Assembly (NCBI GenBank): GCA_034429475.1 | Contig: DAOUGD010000106.1 | Span: forward strand, 1-27,422 | Direction: 5' to 3' | Source of the DNA: JAKQHY01 sp034429475 | GTDB lineage: Bacteria; Chloroflexota; Anaerolineae; B4-G1; SLSP01 | Length of the DNA stretch: 27,422 nucleotides | In this document: positions 20,379-27,422 of the stretch, piece by piece | Numbering within the stretch: the stretch's first letter is position 1 | Layout of the letters: each line of letters starts with the position of its first letter | Notes under the pieces: model-generated | What the model saw: the letters and a program-made list of their open reading frames with translations, nothing else | Databases searched by the model: none | What the model was told of the DNA's origin: nothing | Position numbers and translations under genes: made by a program

Positions 20379-21557
20379 ATGAAATCACTATTACGTATTT
20401 TATCTATGGGGAGCTTTTGTGTGTTGGGGATATTTTTGTTGTTCACGTTGTTCTTCGTGGTTGCTGACGCAAAATATTTCCGCAATCCCCTGGCATCTCC
20501 AAGTTGGGCTATCTCGCAAGTTGATGGGATCGGCATCTGGCCTCGAGGAAATACTTCAATTGCCGTTAATGCTTTGGGGGGAATTCATGTAAGCTATACC
20601 GGCGACCAGGGATTGAAATATGCCACTTTGAGTAACTCACTTTGGGTAATTCAAAACGTGGACCCTGGGGTGGATGTGTTGTATCATTCCTTAGCTCTGG
20701 ATAGTCAGGGTAAACCGCATATCGCTTACATAGCCCTCTATCCGGCCGCCAGCACAGGGTATCTTAGGTATGCCACTCTAGATGGCACAAATTGGATTAC
20801 CCAGACAGTCGAAGATAATCCATTTATGGGAGGGAGTAATGGGTGTGCAGTATCTTTGGCCGTAGATGGAAATGGTAGGCCTCATATCAGTTATGGTGCA
20901 ATGCCATCTCTACGGTATGCGGAATTGACATCCACCGGGTGGTTAACACAAACCATAGATGAAGGCGTGTTTGGTCATATGTGTAGTTCCCTCGACGTAG
21001 AGATTTCGGGTAAGCCTCATGTCGCCTATTATGATATGAGGGAAGGCTATGATGGCGGTATGCTCAAATACGCAACTCTTAATCAAACTTCATGGGATAT
21101 ACAAATAGTAGATGAATATCCTTCAATGAGTGGAATGGATTTTGGCCTGCCAAGCGCACTTAAGCTCGATAACAACAACCTACCTCACATTCTTTATTAT
21201 GATGCCCCCAACTTCCGGTTGAAATATGCAGTATATGGTGGCACGATGTGGAGATTAGAAACAGTGCCATCCCTAATGGCCGTAGATACTAATTTTAGAG
21301 GGGCTATGGCCCTGGATAGCGACGCCCGACCTCATATTAGTTTTGCTGGTCAATATGGCCAAGATTTGGTCTATATGACATTGAGTGGTTCACAATGGGT
21401 ATCCCAGACAGTGGATGGGACCGGGATGGCCAATTCGATTGCATTGGGCGATGCAGATCATATCGCCATCAGCTATCTTGACACTTACTCAAATCAAGTA
21501 AAAGTAGCAAGAAGTCTCGGTGAAAGAATTCTCTTGCCGCTGGTAATAAGGCATTAG
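20379..21557 (+). CDS. Secreted propeller-like repeat protein with LPLV-type C-terminus
   Basis: A 392-aa protein, function not recognised. An N-terminal hydrophobic segment (residues 5-28) is a signal peptide or membrane anchor. About six repeats of roughly 50 residues follow, each with a core like SLALDSQGKPHIAYI...LRYATLDGTNWITQTVE; the spacing suggests a beta-propeller. The protein ends RILLPLVIRH, a short hydrophobic plus basic tail resembling ends of many secreted Chloroflexota proteins (from memory, not checked). GGAG lies 5 nt before the ATG, 14 bp after the asnS stop. The gene is visibly richer in A+T than its neighbours, which suggests acquisition from elsewhere. Confidence 0.78.
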   Translation: MKSLLRILSMGSFCVLGIFLLFTLFFVVADAKYFRNPLASPSWAISQVDGIGIWPRGNTSIAVNALGGIHVSYTGDQGLKYATLSNSLWVIQNVDPGVDVLYHSLALDSQGKPHIAYIALYPAASTGYLRYATLDGTNWITQTVEDNPFMGGSNGCAVSLAVDGNGRPHISYGAMPSLRYAELTSTGWLTQTIDEGVFGHMCSSLDVEISGKPHVAYYDMREGYDGGMLKYATLNQTSWDIQIVDEYPSMSGMDFGLPSALKLDNNNLPHILYYDAPNFRLKYAVYGGTMWRLETVPSLMAVDTNFRGAMALDSDARPHISFAGQYGQDLVYMTLSGSQWVSQTVDGTGMANSIALGDADHIAISYLDTYSNQVKVARSLGERILLPLVIRH

Positions 21558-21754
21558 CCACTGCTATGAGAACAGAGTCAAACAAAGCTGCGGTTTAAGC
21601 CATCGCAAAAATCGTCAACTCCTCCCTCAGCCTCCCTCTCCACACGGCGAAAAATGCGCAAGCAGCATCAAGACTTTTGACCTCCGGGCGGCTATACTGT
21701 GAGATGTGGTTGCCCGCAAAGCGACCAACATCAAGCAGACCAACGGAGGTCACA

Positions 21755-22237
21755 ATGGATACGAAAACGTTTACGGTGAATCCCATCGGCTACGTGCGCG
21801 CCGGGGAAGAAGGCTTCACGCTGGAGATCGCGCCGGAGTACCGGCCCGCGCTCAAGGGGCTGGAGGGCTTTGGGCATCTCAACGTGTTGTGGTGGCTGCA
21901 TCTCTACGACGAGTACCGCGAAGTCCTGGAATGCGATCGGCCCTACCGGCTGGCGCCGGCCAAGCTCGGCATCTTTGCCACGCGGTCGCCGGTGCGCCCC
22001 AACCCCATCGCTCTGACGACGGTGGCGGTGTTGAGCATTGACCACGAGCGCGGGATCATTCGCATCCCCTACACGGATGCGGAAGACGGTTCGCCCATCC
22101 TGGACCTCAAGCCCTACCACCCCTGCGAGGATCGCGTCCGCGACGTGGCGCTGCCGGACTGGTGCGCCCACTGGCCGCAGTGGGTCGAGGATGCCGCCAC
22201 GTTTGATTGGTCGGCAGAGTTCGTGAACGCGCAGTAA
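21755..22237 (+). CDS. TrmO-like tRNA m6t6A methyltransferase
   Basis: A 160-aa protein of the TrmO (YaeB/TsaA) family. Members N6-methylate t6A37 of threonine tRNAs using SAM. The signature FATRSPVRPNPIALTTV (residues 74-90) is clear, with the N-terminal NPIGYVRAG and C-terminal DLKPYHPCED also typical. It is the short form without the extra C-terminal domain of E. coli TrmO, so the exact substrate is uncertain. I chose the ATG at 21755 because of the GGAGG 5 nt upstream. The 197 bp before it hold no gene; a TATACT at 21693-21698 may be a -10 box. Confidence 0.9.
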   Translation: MDTKTFTVNPIGYVRAGEEGFTLEIAPEYRPALKGLEGFGHLNVLWWLHLYDEYREVLECDRPYRLAPAKLGIFATRSPVRPNPIALTTVAVLSIDHERGIIRIPYTDAEDGSPILDLKPYHPCEDRVRDVALPDWCAHWPQWVEDAATFDWSAEFVNAQ

Positions 22238-22244
22238 TGCATCA

Positions 22245-22310
22245 AGGGATTAGGGAGTGGGGATTAGGGAGTGGGAATGCCCGTTCCCTACTCCCTAATC
22301 CCCACTCCCT
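22245..22310. repeat. GGGATTAGGGAGTG heptad palindrome
   Basis: Alternating 7-nt words GGGATTA and GGGAGTG run twice, then a short TGCCCG loop, then the complement TTCCCTACTCCCTAATCCCC and ACTCCCT. It lies between the TrmO-like gene and the GyrI-like gene. It is related in word and period to 12774-12840. Confidence 0.88.
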
Positions 22311-22324
22311 GTTTTGAGGAAACC

Positions 22325-22831
22325 ATGCAATCCAAACTTGTCGAAATACCCCCCTTGCGGTTAGTCGGCTTTGACTTCTTCGGCGATCCCTTCCGCAGTT
22401 ACGGCGGGTGGACTGAGGAGAACGAAATCGGCCGGCTGTGGGTGCGCTGGATGACGTACATGGACGCCGTGCAGCCGCCCCTGCCGCACGTCGTCCCCCA
22501 GCCGGTGTGGTACGAAGTCCACGTCTACCATCCCGAAACGCTGCACACCGGCGAGTTTGAGGTGTTCGTCGGCGTCGAAGTCTCCACGTTGGGCGAGTTC
22601 CCGCCGGAAGTCGTCGTCAAGACGCTGCCGGGAGGCCGCTATGCCGTGTTCACCCTCGCCGGGCAGGAGATCGTCTCCGATTGGACGTGGCAGCTCGATC
22701 ACGAGTGGCTGCCGGCGTTGGGCGTGGAGCGCTGCACCACGTACAGCATCCAGCGGTACGACGCGCGCTTCAAGGGGATGCACGCCGTGGACGAGTCCGA
22801 GCTGGATGTCTACATCCCGCTCCTGCCGTGA
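22325..22831 (+). CDS. GyrI-like small-molecule-binding domain protein
   Basis: A 168-aa single-domain protein of the GyrI-like/AraC effector-binding family (SHS2 fold). Supporting features: N-terminal KLVEIPPLRLVGFDFFGDP, central VGVEVSTLGEFPPEVVVKTLPGGRYAVFTLAG, then WLPALGVERCTTYSIQRYDARF and the C-terminal VDESELDVYIPLLP. These domains bind hydrophobic or cationic small molecules, and some hydrolyse them. GAGGAAACC precedes the ATG at 22325; the open frame upstream translates a repeat. It is followed after 9 bp by an AraC-type regulator with the same domain, so the two form an operon. Confidence 0.85.
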   Translation: MQSKLVEIPPLRLVGFDFFGDPFRSYGGWTEENEIGRLWVRWMTYMDAVQPPLPHVVPQPVWYEVHVYHPETLHTGEFEVFVGVEVSTLGEFPPEVVVKTLPGGRYAVFTLAGQEIVSDWTWQLDHEWLPALGVERCTTYSIQRYDARFKGMHAVDESELDVYIPLLP

Positions 22832-22840
22832 GGCCGCGTG

Positions 22841-23707
22841 ATGAGCGACCTGGCGAGCATGGCGCAGGCCGTGGACTTCATCGAAGCGCGCCTGCGCGAC
22901 CCCATCGGCGTGGGCGACGTGGCGGCGGCGGTGGCTTATTCCCTCTATCACTTCTGCCGCACGTTCAAGGCCTGGACGCACTTCACCCCTTACGATTACC
23001 TGATGCGCCGGCGCGTCGCCGAAGCCGCGCGGGAATTGCTGGACAGCGACCGCAAGATCATTGACATTGCGCTGGATTACCAGTTCAACGCCCCGGAGAC
23101 GTTCTCCCGCGCCTTCAAGCGGGTGCTGGGAATGCAGCCGAATCAATGGCGCAAGCAGGGGCAAGCGGGCTACCGGCAACTGATGCCCCGGCTCACCATC
23201 GCCCATCTGGAACACCTGCAACGCAGCGCGCCGTGGCATCCGGCCATTGTGGAGCGTCCGGTGTTGACGTTGGTGGGGGTGATGACGTTGGGAACCGGCG
23301 CGGCGGCGTGGGAGTGGCTGCGCCGAGAGCCAATCGGCAGTGGGGGTGACTTCTACGAATGGACGGGGTATGCCGCCGACAATCCCCATCCGGCGATCCT
23401 GGCGGCAGTGGCCGTGGCGGAGATTCCCGCCGATGCAGTGGAATCCGGCGCCCTGGTCGTCAAACGGCTGCCCGCCTGCGCTTACCTGTGCGTCACGCAT
23501 CGAGGGTCGGCGCAGGAGTTGGCCTTAACCCTCGATCACGCCTACCACGCCTGGTTGCCGCAAAGTGGCTACGGTCCAGCGGGGACGTGGTATCTTGAGC
23601 ACTTTGGCGGCGCCCATGGTCGCCCGGTTTCCGGCGCGTGGGAGGTCTATCTGCCGGTAACGCGCCTCGCGCCGGACGCGCCGGGCGAGTCCTCCACGGC
23701 TGGTTAG
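22841..23707 (+). CDS. AraC-family regulator with GyrI-like effector domain
   Basis: A 288-aa transcription regulator. The N-terminal ~105 residues are an AraC-type double helix-turn-helix: VGDVAAAVAYSLYHFCRTFKAWTHFTPYDYLMRRRVAEAA, then ALDYQFNAPETFSRAFKRVLGMQPNQWR. The rest (about 130-280) is a GyrI-like effector-binding domain, ending WEVYLPVTRL. This N-terminal HTH plus C-terminal GyrI order is that of the Rob/SoxS-like RobA group. GAGG lies 7 nt before the ATG at 22841; a GTG one codon earlier is the alternative. It probably responds to a small molecule that its GyrI-like partner upstream also binds. A terminator follows at 23805-23827. Confidence 0.92.
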   Translation: MSDLASMAQAVDFIEARLRDPIGVGDVAAAVAYSLYHFCRTFKAWTHFTPYDYLMRRRVAEAARELLDSDRKIIDIALDYQFNAPETFSRAFKRVLGMQPNQWRKQGQAGYRQLMPRLTIAHLEHLQRSAPWHPAIVERPVLTLVGVMTLGTGAAAWEWLRREPIGSGGDFYEWTGYAADNPHPAILAAVAVAEIPADAVESGALVVKRLPACAYLCVTHRGSAQELALTLDHAYHAWLPQSGYGPAGTWYLEHFGGAHGRPVSGAWEVYLPVTRLAPDAPGESSTAG

Positions 23708-23804
23708 TCACCTGCGAATGAATGCGCAGGCTGATACCCAAAACCCGTTGAAACGGGTTGAAAATCAACCCGCTGCCGGTACTCAGCCCGCTGCCGGTAC
23801 ACTG

Positions 23805-23827
23805 AGTGCGTTTCCAACGCACTTTTT
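23805..23827 (+). terminator. Rho-independent terminator of the GyrI-AraC operon
   Basis: AGTGCGTT (23805-23812) pairs with AACGCACT (23816-23823) over a 3-base loop, followed by TTTTT. It lies about 100 nt after the AraC stop. Confidence 0.8.
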
Positions 23828-23833
23828 ATAGCA

Positions 23834-23855
23834 ACCGCTGGTTTCAACCAGCGGT
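23834..23855. repeat. ACCGCTGGTT hairpin
   Basis: Perfect 10-base arms ACCGCTGGTT and AACCAGCGGT with a 2-base spacer. It lies between the plus-strand terminator and the minus-strand lipoprotein stop. With the AACGGGTTGAAAATCAACCCG hairpin just upstream (about 23751-23772), it makes this gap a cluster of small palindromes. Confidence 0.65.
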
Positions 23856-23859
23856 GACG

Positions 23860-24381
23860 TTAGAAGTAACTGATGCAATACACATCGTGGTCGTCGAGTT
23901 TTAAGTCTACCGCCGGCGATGACTCAGACATTACCTCCGCCGTTTTCACTTCCCACTGGCTGTCCTCGTAAGCCACATCAGCAGAAACAAGCTGTAGCAG
24001 CATCGTGTCTGCCGACATTGAGTAGCTTTGGTAGGTGATCAACACTTTGACGGAGACAATCTCCGTGGTGGCGCCCCCTTGGCCGCCCGCAGCCGGCTTA
24101 TCCTCCAGGATGATGATGCCGCACATATCCACCATCTCGGCATTGACCCAATACGCCAGCGCGTCCTGGTTCAGCGTCTTGCGCACCTTGCTTTCGATAG
24201 ATTCGCGCACCTGGTAGGCGATGGTATCCAATTCCTGCCGGGGAATACGTTCCTCCTGCACCAACTTCACCAGGTCTAGCTGATAGGTGACGGACTTTTG
24301 GGCGCAGCCGGCCAGGACTAGCAGGCCGAACAGCGCCATCGTCAGGCATCCAATTCGTGCGAGACTTATGAAGCGTTTCAT
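23860..24381 (-). CDS. Small lipoprotein of unknown function
   Basis: A 173-aa predicted lipoprotein. The signal peptide MKRFISLARIGCLTMALFGLLVLAGC ends in lipobox VLAGC. The mature part shows no family I recognise. It has an early helical segment (LDLVKLVQEERIPRQELDTIAYQVRESIESKV), then TEIVSVKVLITYQ and a C-terminal beta-rich part ending in DDHDVYCISYF. The start at 24381 is chosen for the signal peptide and a GGAGG 10 nt upstream; the longer frame runs into an AACGGAT repeat. Its neighbours are unrelated. Confidence 0.8.
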   Translation of the reverse strand: MKRFISLARIGCLTMALFGLLVLAGCAQKSVTYQLDLVKLVQEERIPRQELDTIAYQVRESIESKVRKTLNQDALAYWVNAEMVDMCGIIILEDKPAAGGQGGATTEIVSVKVLITYQSYSMSADTMLLQLVSADVAYEDSQWEVKTAEVMSESSPAVDLKLDDHDVYCISYF

Positions 24382-24405
24382 ACAAGCAGTTCCTCCGAAC
24401 ATAGT

Positions 24406-24456
24406 CTCAACGATGTAACGGAATTTAACGGATATTTTTCCGTTCAATCCGTTGAG
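24406..24456. repeat. AACGGAT palindrome upstream of the small lipoprotein
   Basis: CTCAACGATGTAACGGAATT and AACGGAT face TTCCGTTCAATCCGTTGAG. It is the fourth full copy of the family found in frame inside the HAD gene (3657-3716). Confidence 0.82.
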
Positions 24457-24514
24457 GCTATTTTTAAGGAATTCATCATTAACCGGCGGTTCACCAGCGG
24501 TCGGATGAAAATCT

Positions 24515-24576
24515 CACGCAAAGGCGCCAAGCCCGCCAAGTTTCTGTTTTTACTTTGCGTCTTTGCGCCTTTGCGT
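24515..24576. repeat. GGCGCCAAG-family palindrome (copy 2)
   Basis: CACGCAAAGGCGCCAAG and CGCCAAG words face CTTTGCGTCTTTGCGCCTTT and GCGT. Together with the preceding AACGGAT copy it fills the 226-bp gap between the lipoprotein and methyltransferase genes. Confidence 0.78.
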
Positions 24577-24607
24577 TAAACAGTCTTGTATTTTCAAGGG
24601 AGATTCA

Positions 24608-26215
24608 TTAATCCTGCTGGAATAACGCCGGTTGTTCGCCGGTTGGCTGCTCCTGCTTTGCCTTTTTGAAGCTCAACCCACCCTGCGACAAATCAACGTA
24701 TTTGGGCGCTTCGGTTCCGGCGAGCAGGCCCTCGATGGTCAAAATCTGGAGCCTGGGGAAGTTGCCGTGGTGCGGCGAGGCGTAGAAGCCCGCGCCGGCG
24801 GCCTCGGCCTGCATCGGTTTGGTCGGCGGCGCGAGGGTGACGAACAACCCGATGGCCGCCTTTTCGCGCTCGATGACGTGGGCCAGCTCGCGGATCATGG
24901 CGACGGTGACGCGCTCGCCGCCTTTGACGGAGACGACGATCTTCTTGGCCGCGCTTTTGACGTCATCTTTGAAGTAGATCACGCCGTCAATGCCGGTATC
25001 CGCGCCCTTTTTCTTGCCCTGGTACGGCTGCGCGCCCACCAATGCGCACGCCCACCACTGGAATTGATATTTGTCGCGCGCGGCCAACTCCTGCGCGCCG
25101 GCCGCGTCTTTGGGTGTGCCGAGGACCTCGAACTGCAAGCCGGGGAACGCATCTTTCAGCCGCTTTTCGATCAGGCCGATGGCGAGGTGCGTGATGTCAA
25201 TGCCGATCCATTCCCGCTCCAGCTTTTGCGCGGCGTGGACGGCGGTGCCGCAGCCGCAGAACGGATCGAGCACCACGTCGCCGGGATGGCTGCTGGCCTG
25301 GATGATGCGTTCCAGCAGGGCCAGGGGCTTTTGGGTGGGGTAGCCGAGGCGTTCGGCGGCTTGGGAGTTGATGGGGGAAATATCGTCCCACACATCTTGA
25401 AGGGGCGTTCCTGGCATTTCATCCAAGTAGCGGATGTATTCCACGCTGCCCGATTTTGTATAATGCAAACGGCCATTGTCATGAAGCTCGCGCATTTTCT
25501 CCTGAGGGCAACGCCATATTTTTGTTACCCCATTCCATTCGTAGGTGTAACCTCCGCCAGACAGTCCCGTGGCTGTCAGATTATCGGTCCTATATCGGCG
25601 GCCCGCAACATCTACATACCGATAATGGCTCTTAATATAGCTGTCGTTGTAGGGTTGATATTGTTTATTCCAAACGATCTCATCCGTCTTGGTGTATAAA
25701 AAAAGAATATCGTGAGCATTCCCCATTGTTTTCGAATCGCTATGCGCACTGGTGCGTTTCCAGGTAATTTCATTCTGAAAATTCTCTGGCCCAAACACCG
25801 CATCCAACACAATCTTGAGATAATGGCTGGCGGTCGGGTCGCAGTGCAGATACAAACTCCCCGTCGGCTTGAGCACACGATGCAGTTCCAACAGCCGGTT
25901 CGCCATCATCGTCAGGTAGGCCATCACGTCGTTTTCCCTCAAAAAACGGCGCAGGGATTGGATCATCTCGGACACGTCGGTATTGGCCTGATGCACCAGC
26001 TCGTCGAACTCGCGCTCGGCCTGCTCGCCCCAGTGCCAGGTATCCTCAAACGCCTGCACCTGCGCGTCGGAGGCGTGGCCTTTGGGCGTCTTGAACAGCA
26101 AACTATAGTCGCGTTTGCTGTTGAAGGGCGGATCGAGGTAGATCAGATCAACGCTTTCGTCTTGGATGTGCTCCCGCAGAATGTCCAGGTTATCGCCAAA
26201 ATAAAGTCGGCCCAT
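24608..26215 (-). CDS. DNA methyltransferase fused to Mrr-like nuclease domain
   Basis: A 535-aa protein. The N-terminal two thirds are a beta-class N4/N6-adenine DNA methyltransferase. Catalytic motif IV, DPPF (28-31), comes before the SAM-binding motif I, DPFCGCG (317-323); between them about residues 150-265 look like a target-recognition region. The C-terminal part (about 383-480) has GADTGIDGVIYF (404-415) and KKIVVSVKGG (424-433), the D...xxK pattern of Mrr_cat-type PD-(D/E)XK nucleases. Such fusions suggest a single-chain restriction-modification enzyme. The Q/E of the usual QxK is Ser here, so activity is uncertain. GGGAGG precedes the ATG by 5 nt. It follows the TPR gene by 10 bp as an operon. 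Confidence 0.92.
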   Translation of the reverse strand: MGRLYFGDNLDILREHIQDESVDLIYLDPPFNSKRDYSLLFKTPKGHASDAQVQAFEDTWHWGEQAEREFDELVHQANTDVSEMIQSLRRFLRENDVMAYLTMMANRLLELHRVLKPTGSLYLHCDPTASHYLKIVLDAVFGPENFQNEITWKRTSAHSDSKTMGNAHDILFLYTKTDEIVWNKQYQPYNDSYIKSHYRYVDVAGRRYRTDNLTATGLSGGGYTYEWNGVTKIWRCPQEKMRELHDNGRLHYTKSGSVEYIRYLDEMPGTPLQDVWDDISPINSQAAERLGYPTQKPLALLERIIQASSHPGDVVLDPFCGCGTAVHAAQKLEREWIGIDITHLAIGLIEKRLKDAFPGLQFEVLGTPKDAAGAQELAARDKYQFQWWACALVGAQPYQGKKKGADTGIDGVIYFKDDVKSAAKKIVVSVKGGERVTVAMIRELAHVIEREKAAIGLFVTLAPPTKPMQAEAAGAGFYASPHHGNFPRLQILTIEGLLAGTEAPKYVDLSQGGLSFKKAKQEQPTGEQPALFQQD

Positions 26216-26225
26216 CGTCGCCTCC

Positions 26226-27356
26226 CTAGCTGCCGACCCGCAGCTCGTAGGTCGTCCCCCTGACCCAGTTCAATCCCTCGAAGTACCGGCTGTCGGCGTC
26301 CATGAAGAAATCGCACGTGGCGTTGTTCAGCGCGAAGAGGAGCTGTCCCATGGTCACGGGGACGCCGGCCATGCCGATGTCGAGGTCGAGGGTGTCGTCT
26401 GCGTCTTTCCAGAAGGCTTCGTACACCACTTTGATGGGGGTCGGCGAAACCACCTGATCGGGATTCCAGCCGTGCTTCCCCGGCGCCATCGCGTTGTTGT
26501 ACTCCGTGACGGCGTCAACGAAGGTTTGGTAGGTCGTGTACTTCCTGTCGCCGAGCGCCCAATACACGTCGGTCAGCAGTTCTTTTCTTTGCGGGGCCTG
26601 CGTTCTTGGTTTCCGCTCGATATTCGTCCCACAATACGCGCAATCGGCCGTGTTGCGGCTGGTCCATACCACGGTCGCCGCGCTCACCGGCGCGCCGCAG
26701 CGCGGGCAGATGGCCGGGAGCCACTCCGTCCGGGGCGCTTTGGCGGTTTTTTCGCCCATCTGCTTCAGGGAGTCAATTTTTTCCTGGATAGTCTGCCAAT
26801 CCTTGTATCCAAAGAGCACGGCCTGTTTGAGCGCCCGGTCCGCCTCCTCAAAGCGACCGACCATGGCATAGGCCTGGGCCAGATTGGAGTGCGCCACCGC
26901 CATGGTTGGCACAAGGGCAATGGCGTGCTCCGACACCTCGATCGCTTTTTCGGGGCAGTTGCGGTTGATGTACAGCGCTCCCAAACTGGCGATGGCGAAG
27001 GCGTATTGGGGTTCGATGGCGAGGGCTTTCTGGTAGCAGCGCTCCGCCTCGGCGTAATTGTTGCGCGAAAAATGCACGATGCCGAGGTTGTTCCACGCCC
27101 GATAGCACCTGGGGTCAATTTTGATGGCCTGTTCGTGGGCGGCGATGGCCTGGTCAAATTGGCCGAGGTTCTTGTAGGTCTTCCCCAGGATCGTGTAAAG
27201 CTCCGCCAGGTTGTATTTTGCCACGCCGTCCTCAATGGCCTGCGTCAGTTCCCTGACGGCCAGATGATAATCCAGCCGGTCGAGGGCCTCCAGCGCCTGT
27301 TTGGCATGAGCGTCGCCGGATGCTGTTTTGCTGTTGCCGCCGGATTTCTTTGACAT
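26226..27356 (-). CDS. TPR protein with zinc ribbon
   Basis: A 376-aa protein, presumably cytosolic. Four or five tetratricopeptide repeats cover about residues 15-185; the clearest units are LYTILGKTYKNLGQFDQAIAAHEQAIKIDP and AWNNLGIVHFSRNNYAEAERCYQKALAIEP. A zinc ribbon follows, with CPRC (Cys217, Cys220) and CAYC (Cys239, Cys242). The C-terminal 120 residues match no family I know. GGAGG lies 4 nt before the ATG. It is the first gene of a two-gene unit with the methyltransferase-nuclease, 10 bp apart, so it may help or regulate that enzyme; this is an inference from context only. Confidence 0.88.
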   Translation of the reverse strand: MSKKSGGNSKTASGDAHAKQALEALDRLDYHLAVRELTQAIEDGVAKYNLAELYTILGKTYKNLGQFDQAIAAHEQAIKIDPRCYRAWNNLGIVHFSRNNYAEAERCYQKALAIEPQYAFAIASLGALYINRNCPEKAIEVSEHAIALVPTMAVAHSNLAQAYAMVGRFEEADRALKQAVLFGYKDWQTIQEKIDSLKQMGEKTAKAPRTEWLPAICPRCGAPVSAATVVWTSRNTADCAYCGTNIERKPRTQAPQRKELLTDVYWALGDRKYTTYQTFVDAVTEYNNAMAPGKHGWNPDQVVSPTPIKVVYEAFWKDADDTLDLDIGMAGVPVTMGQLLFALNNATCDFFMDADSRYFEGLNWVRGTTYELRVGS

Positions 27357-27422
27357 AGCGCCTCCGAATGAATTAAAATCTATCCGAAAAGGGGGTGTTT
27401 TTTCGTGGGCGGGCTGCGCCCG

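Noticed and set aside
24382..24447. N-terminal extension of the small lipoprotein
   Set aside because: It translates an AACGGAT palindrome and would bury the signal peptide.
1..27422. tRNA, rRNA, insertion sequences, integrase or attachment sites
   Set aside because: I looked for cloverleaf arms with TTCRA loops, transposase motifs and direct-repeat-bounded elements and saw none; a dedicated tRNA/IS scan was not possible.

Overview
The window is GC-rich, gene-dense bacterial DNA. Three things together suggest Chloroflexota, probably an Anaerolineae-like lineage: lipoproteins with Thr/Pro-rich linkers and beta-propellers, a secreted protein ending in an LPLV-type tail, and intergenic spaces packed with 7- and 9-nt iterated palindromes. 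This assignment is an inference; there is no rRNA or other phylogenetic marker to settle it.

Left part (1-13100, almost all minus strand): a long histidine biosynthesis operon, read right to left. It starts with a sigma70-type promoter (13005-13032) and a 20-codon leader peptide with three consecutive His codons (12911-12973). A terminator (12859-12889) follows; its 5' arm can instead pair with a segment inside the leader. This is a complete classical his attenuator. Then come hisG, hisD, a GxxExxY-family gene, hisC, hisB, hisH, hisA, a C_GCAxxG_C_C-family gene, hisF, hisIE and a HAD-family phosphatase whose start overlaps the hisIE stop. HisB is the dehydratase only, so the operon lacks a known histidinol-phosphate phosphatase; the HAD protein is the obvious candidate. 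Further downstream on the same strand lie a small DUF1232-like membrane protein, a MIP18/DUF59 protein, an FmdB-type zinc ribbon ending at a strong terminator, an EamA transporter and an aldo/keto reductase.

Middle (13100-18000, minus strand): a corrinoid-binding protein, a class II fructose-bisphosphate aldolase, a large beta-propeller lipoprotein and an HD-domain phosphohydrolase.

Right part: a plus-strand block (18270-23707) with a DedA membrane protein, asparaginyl-tRNA synthetase, an AT-richer secreted propeller-like protein, a TrmO-like tRNA methyltransferase, and a GyrI-like/AraC-GyrI pair. A minus-strand block follows, with a small lipoprotein and a two-gene unit: a TPR/zinc-ribbon protein followed by a DNA methyltransferase fused to an Mrr-like nuclease domain.

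Repeats shape much of the window. Nearly every his intercistronic gap holds a different iterated palindrome family. Several genes take their stop codon from such a repeat, and one 60-bp copy lies in frame inside the HAD gene. The two non-his genes in the operon are each flanked by related repeats, as if they had entered as cassettes.
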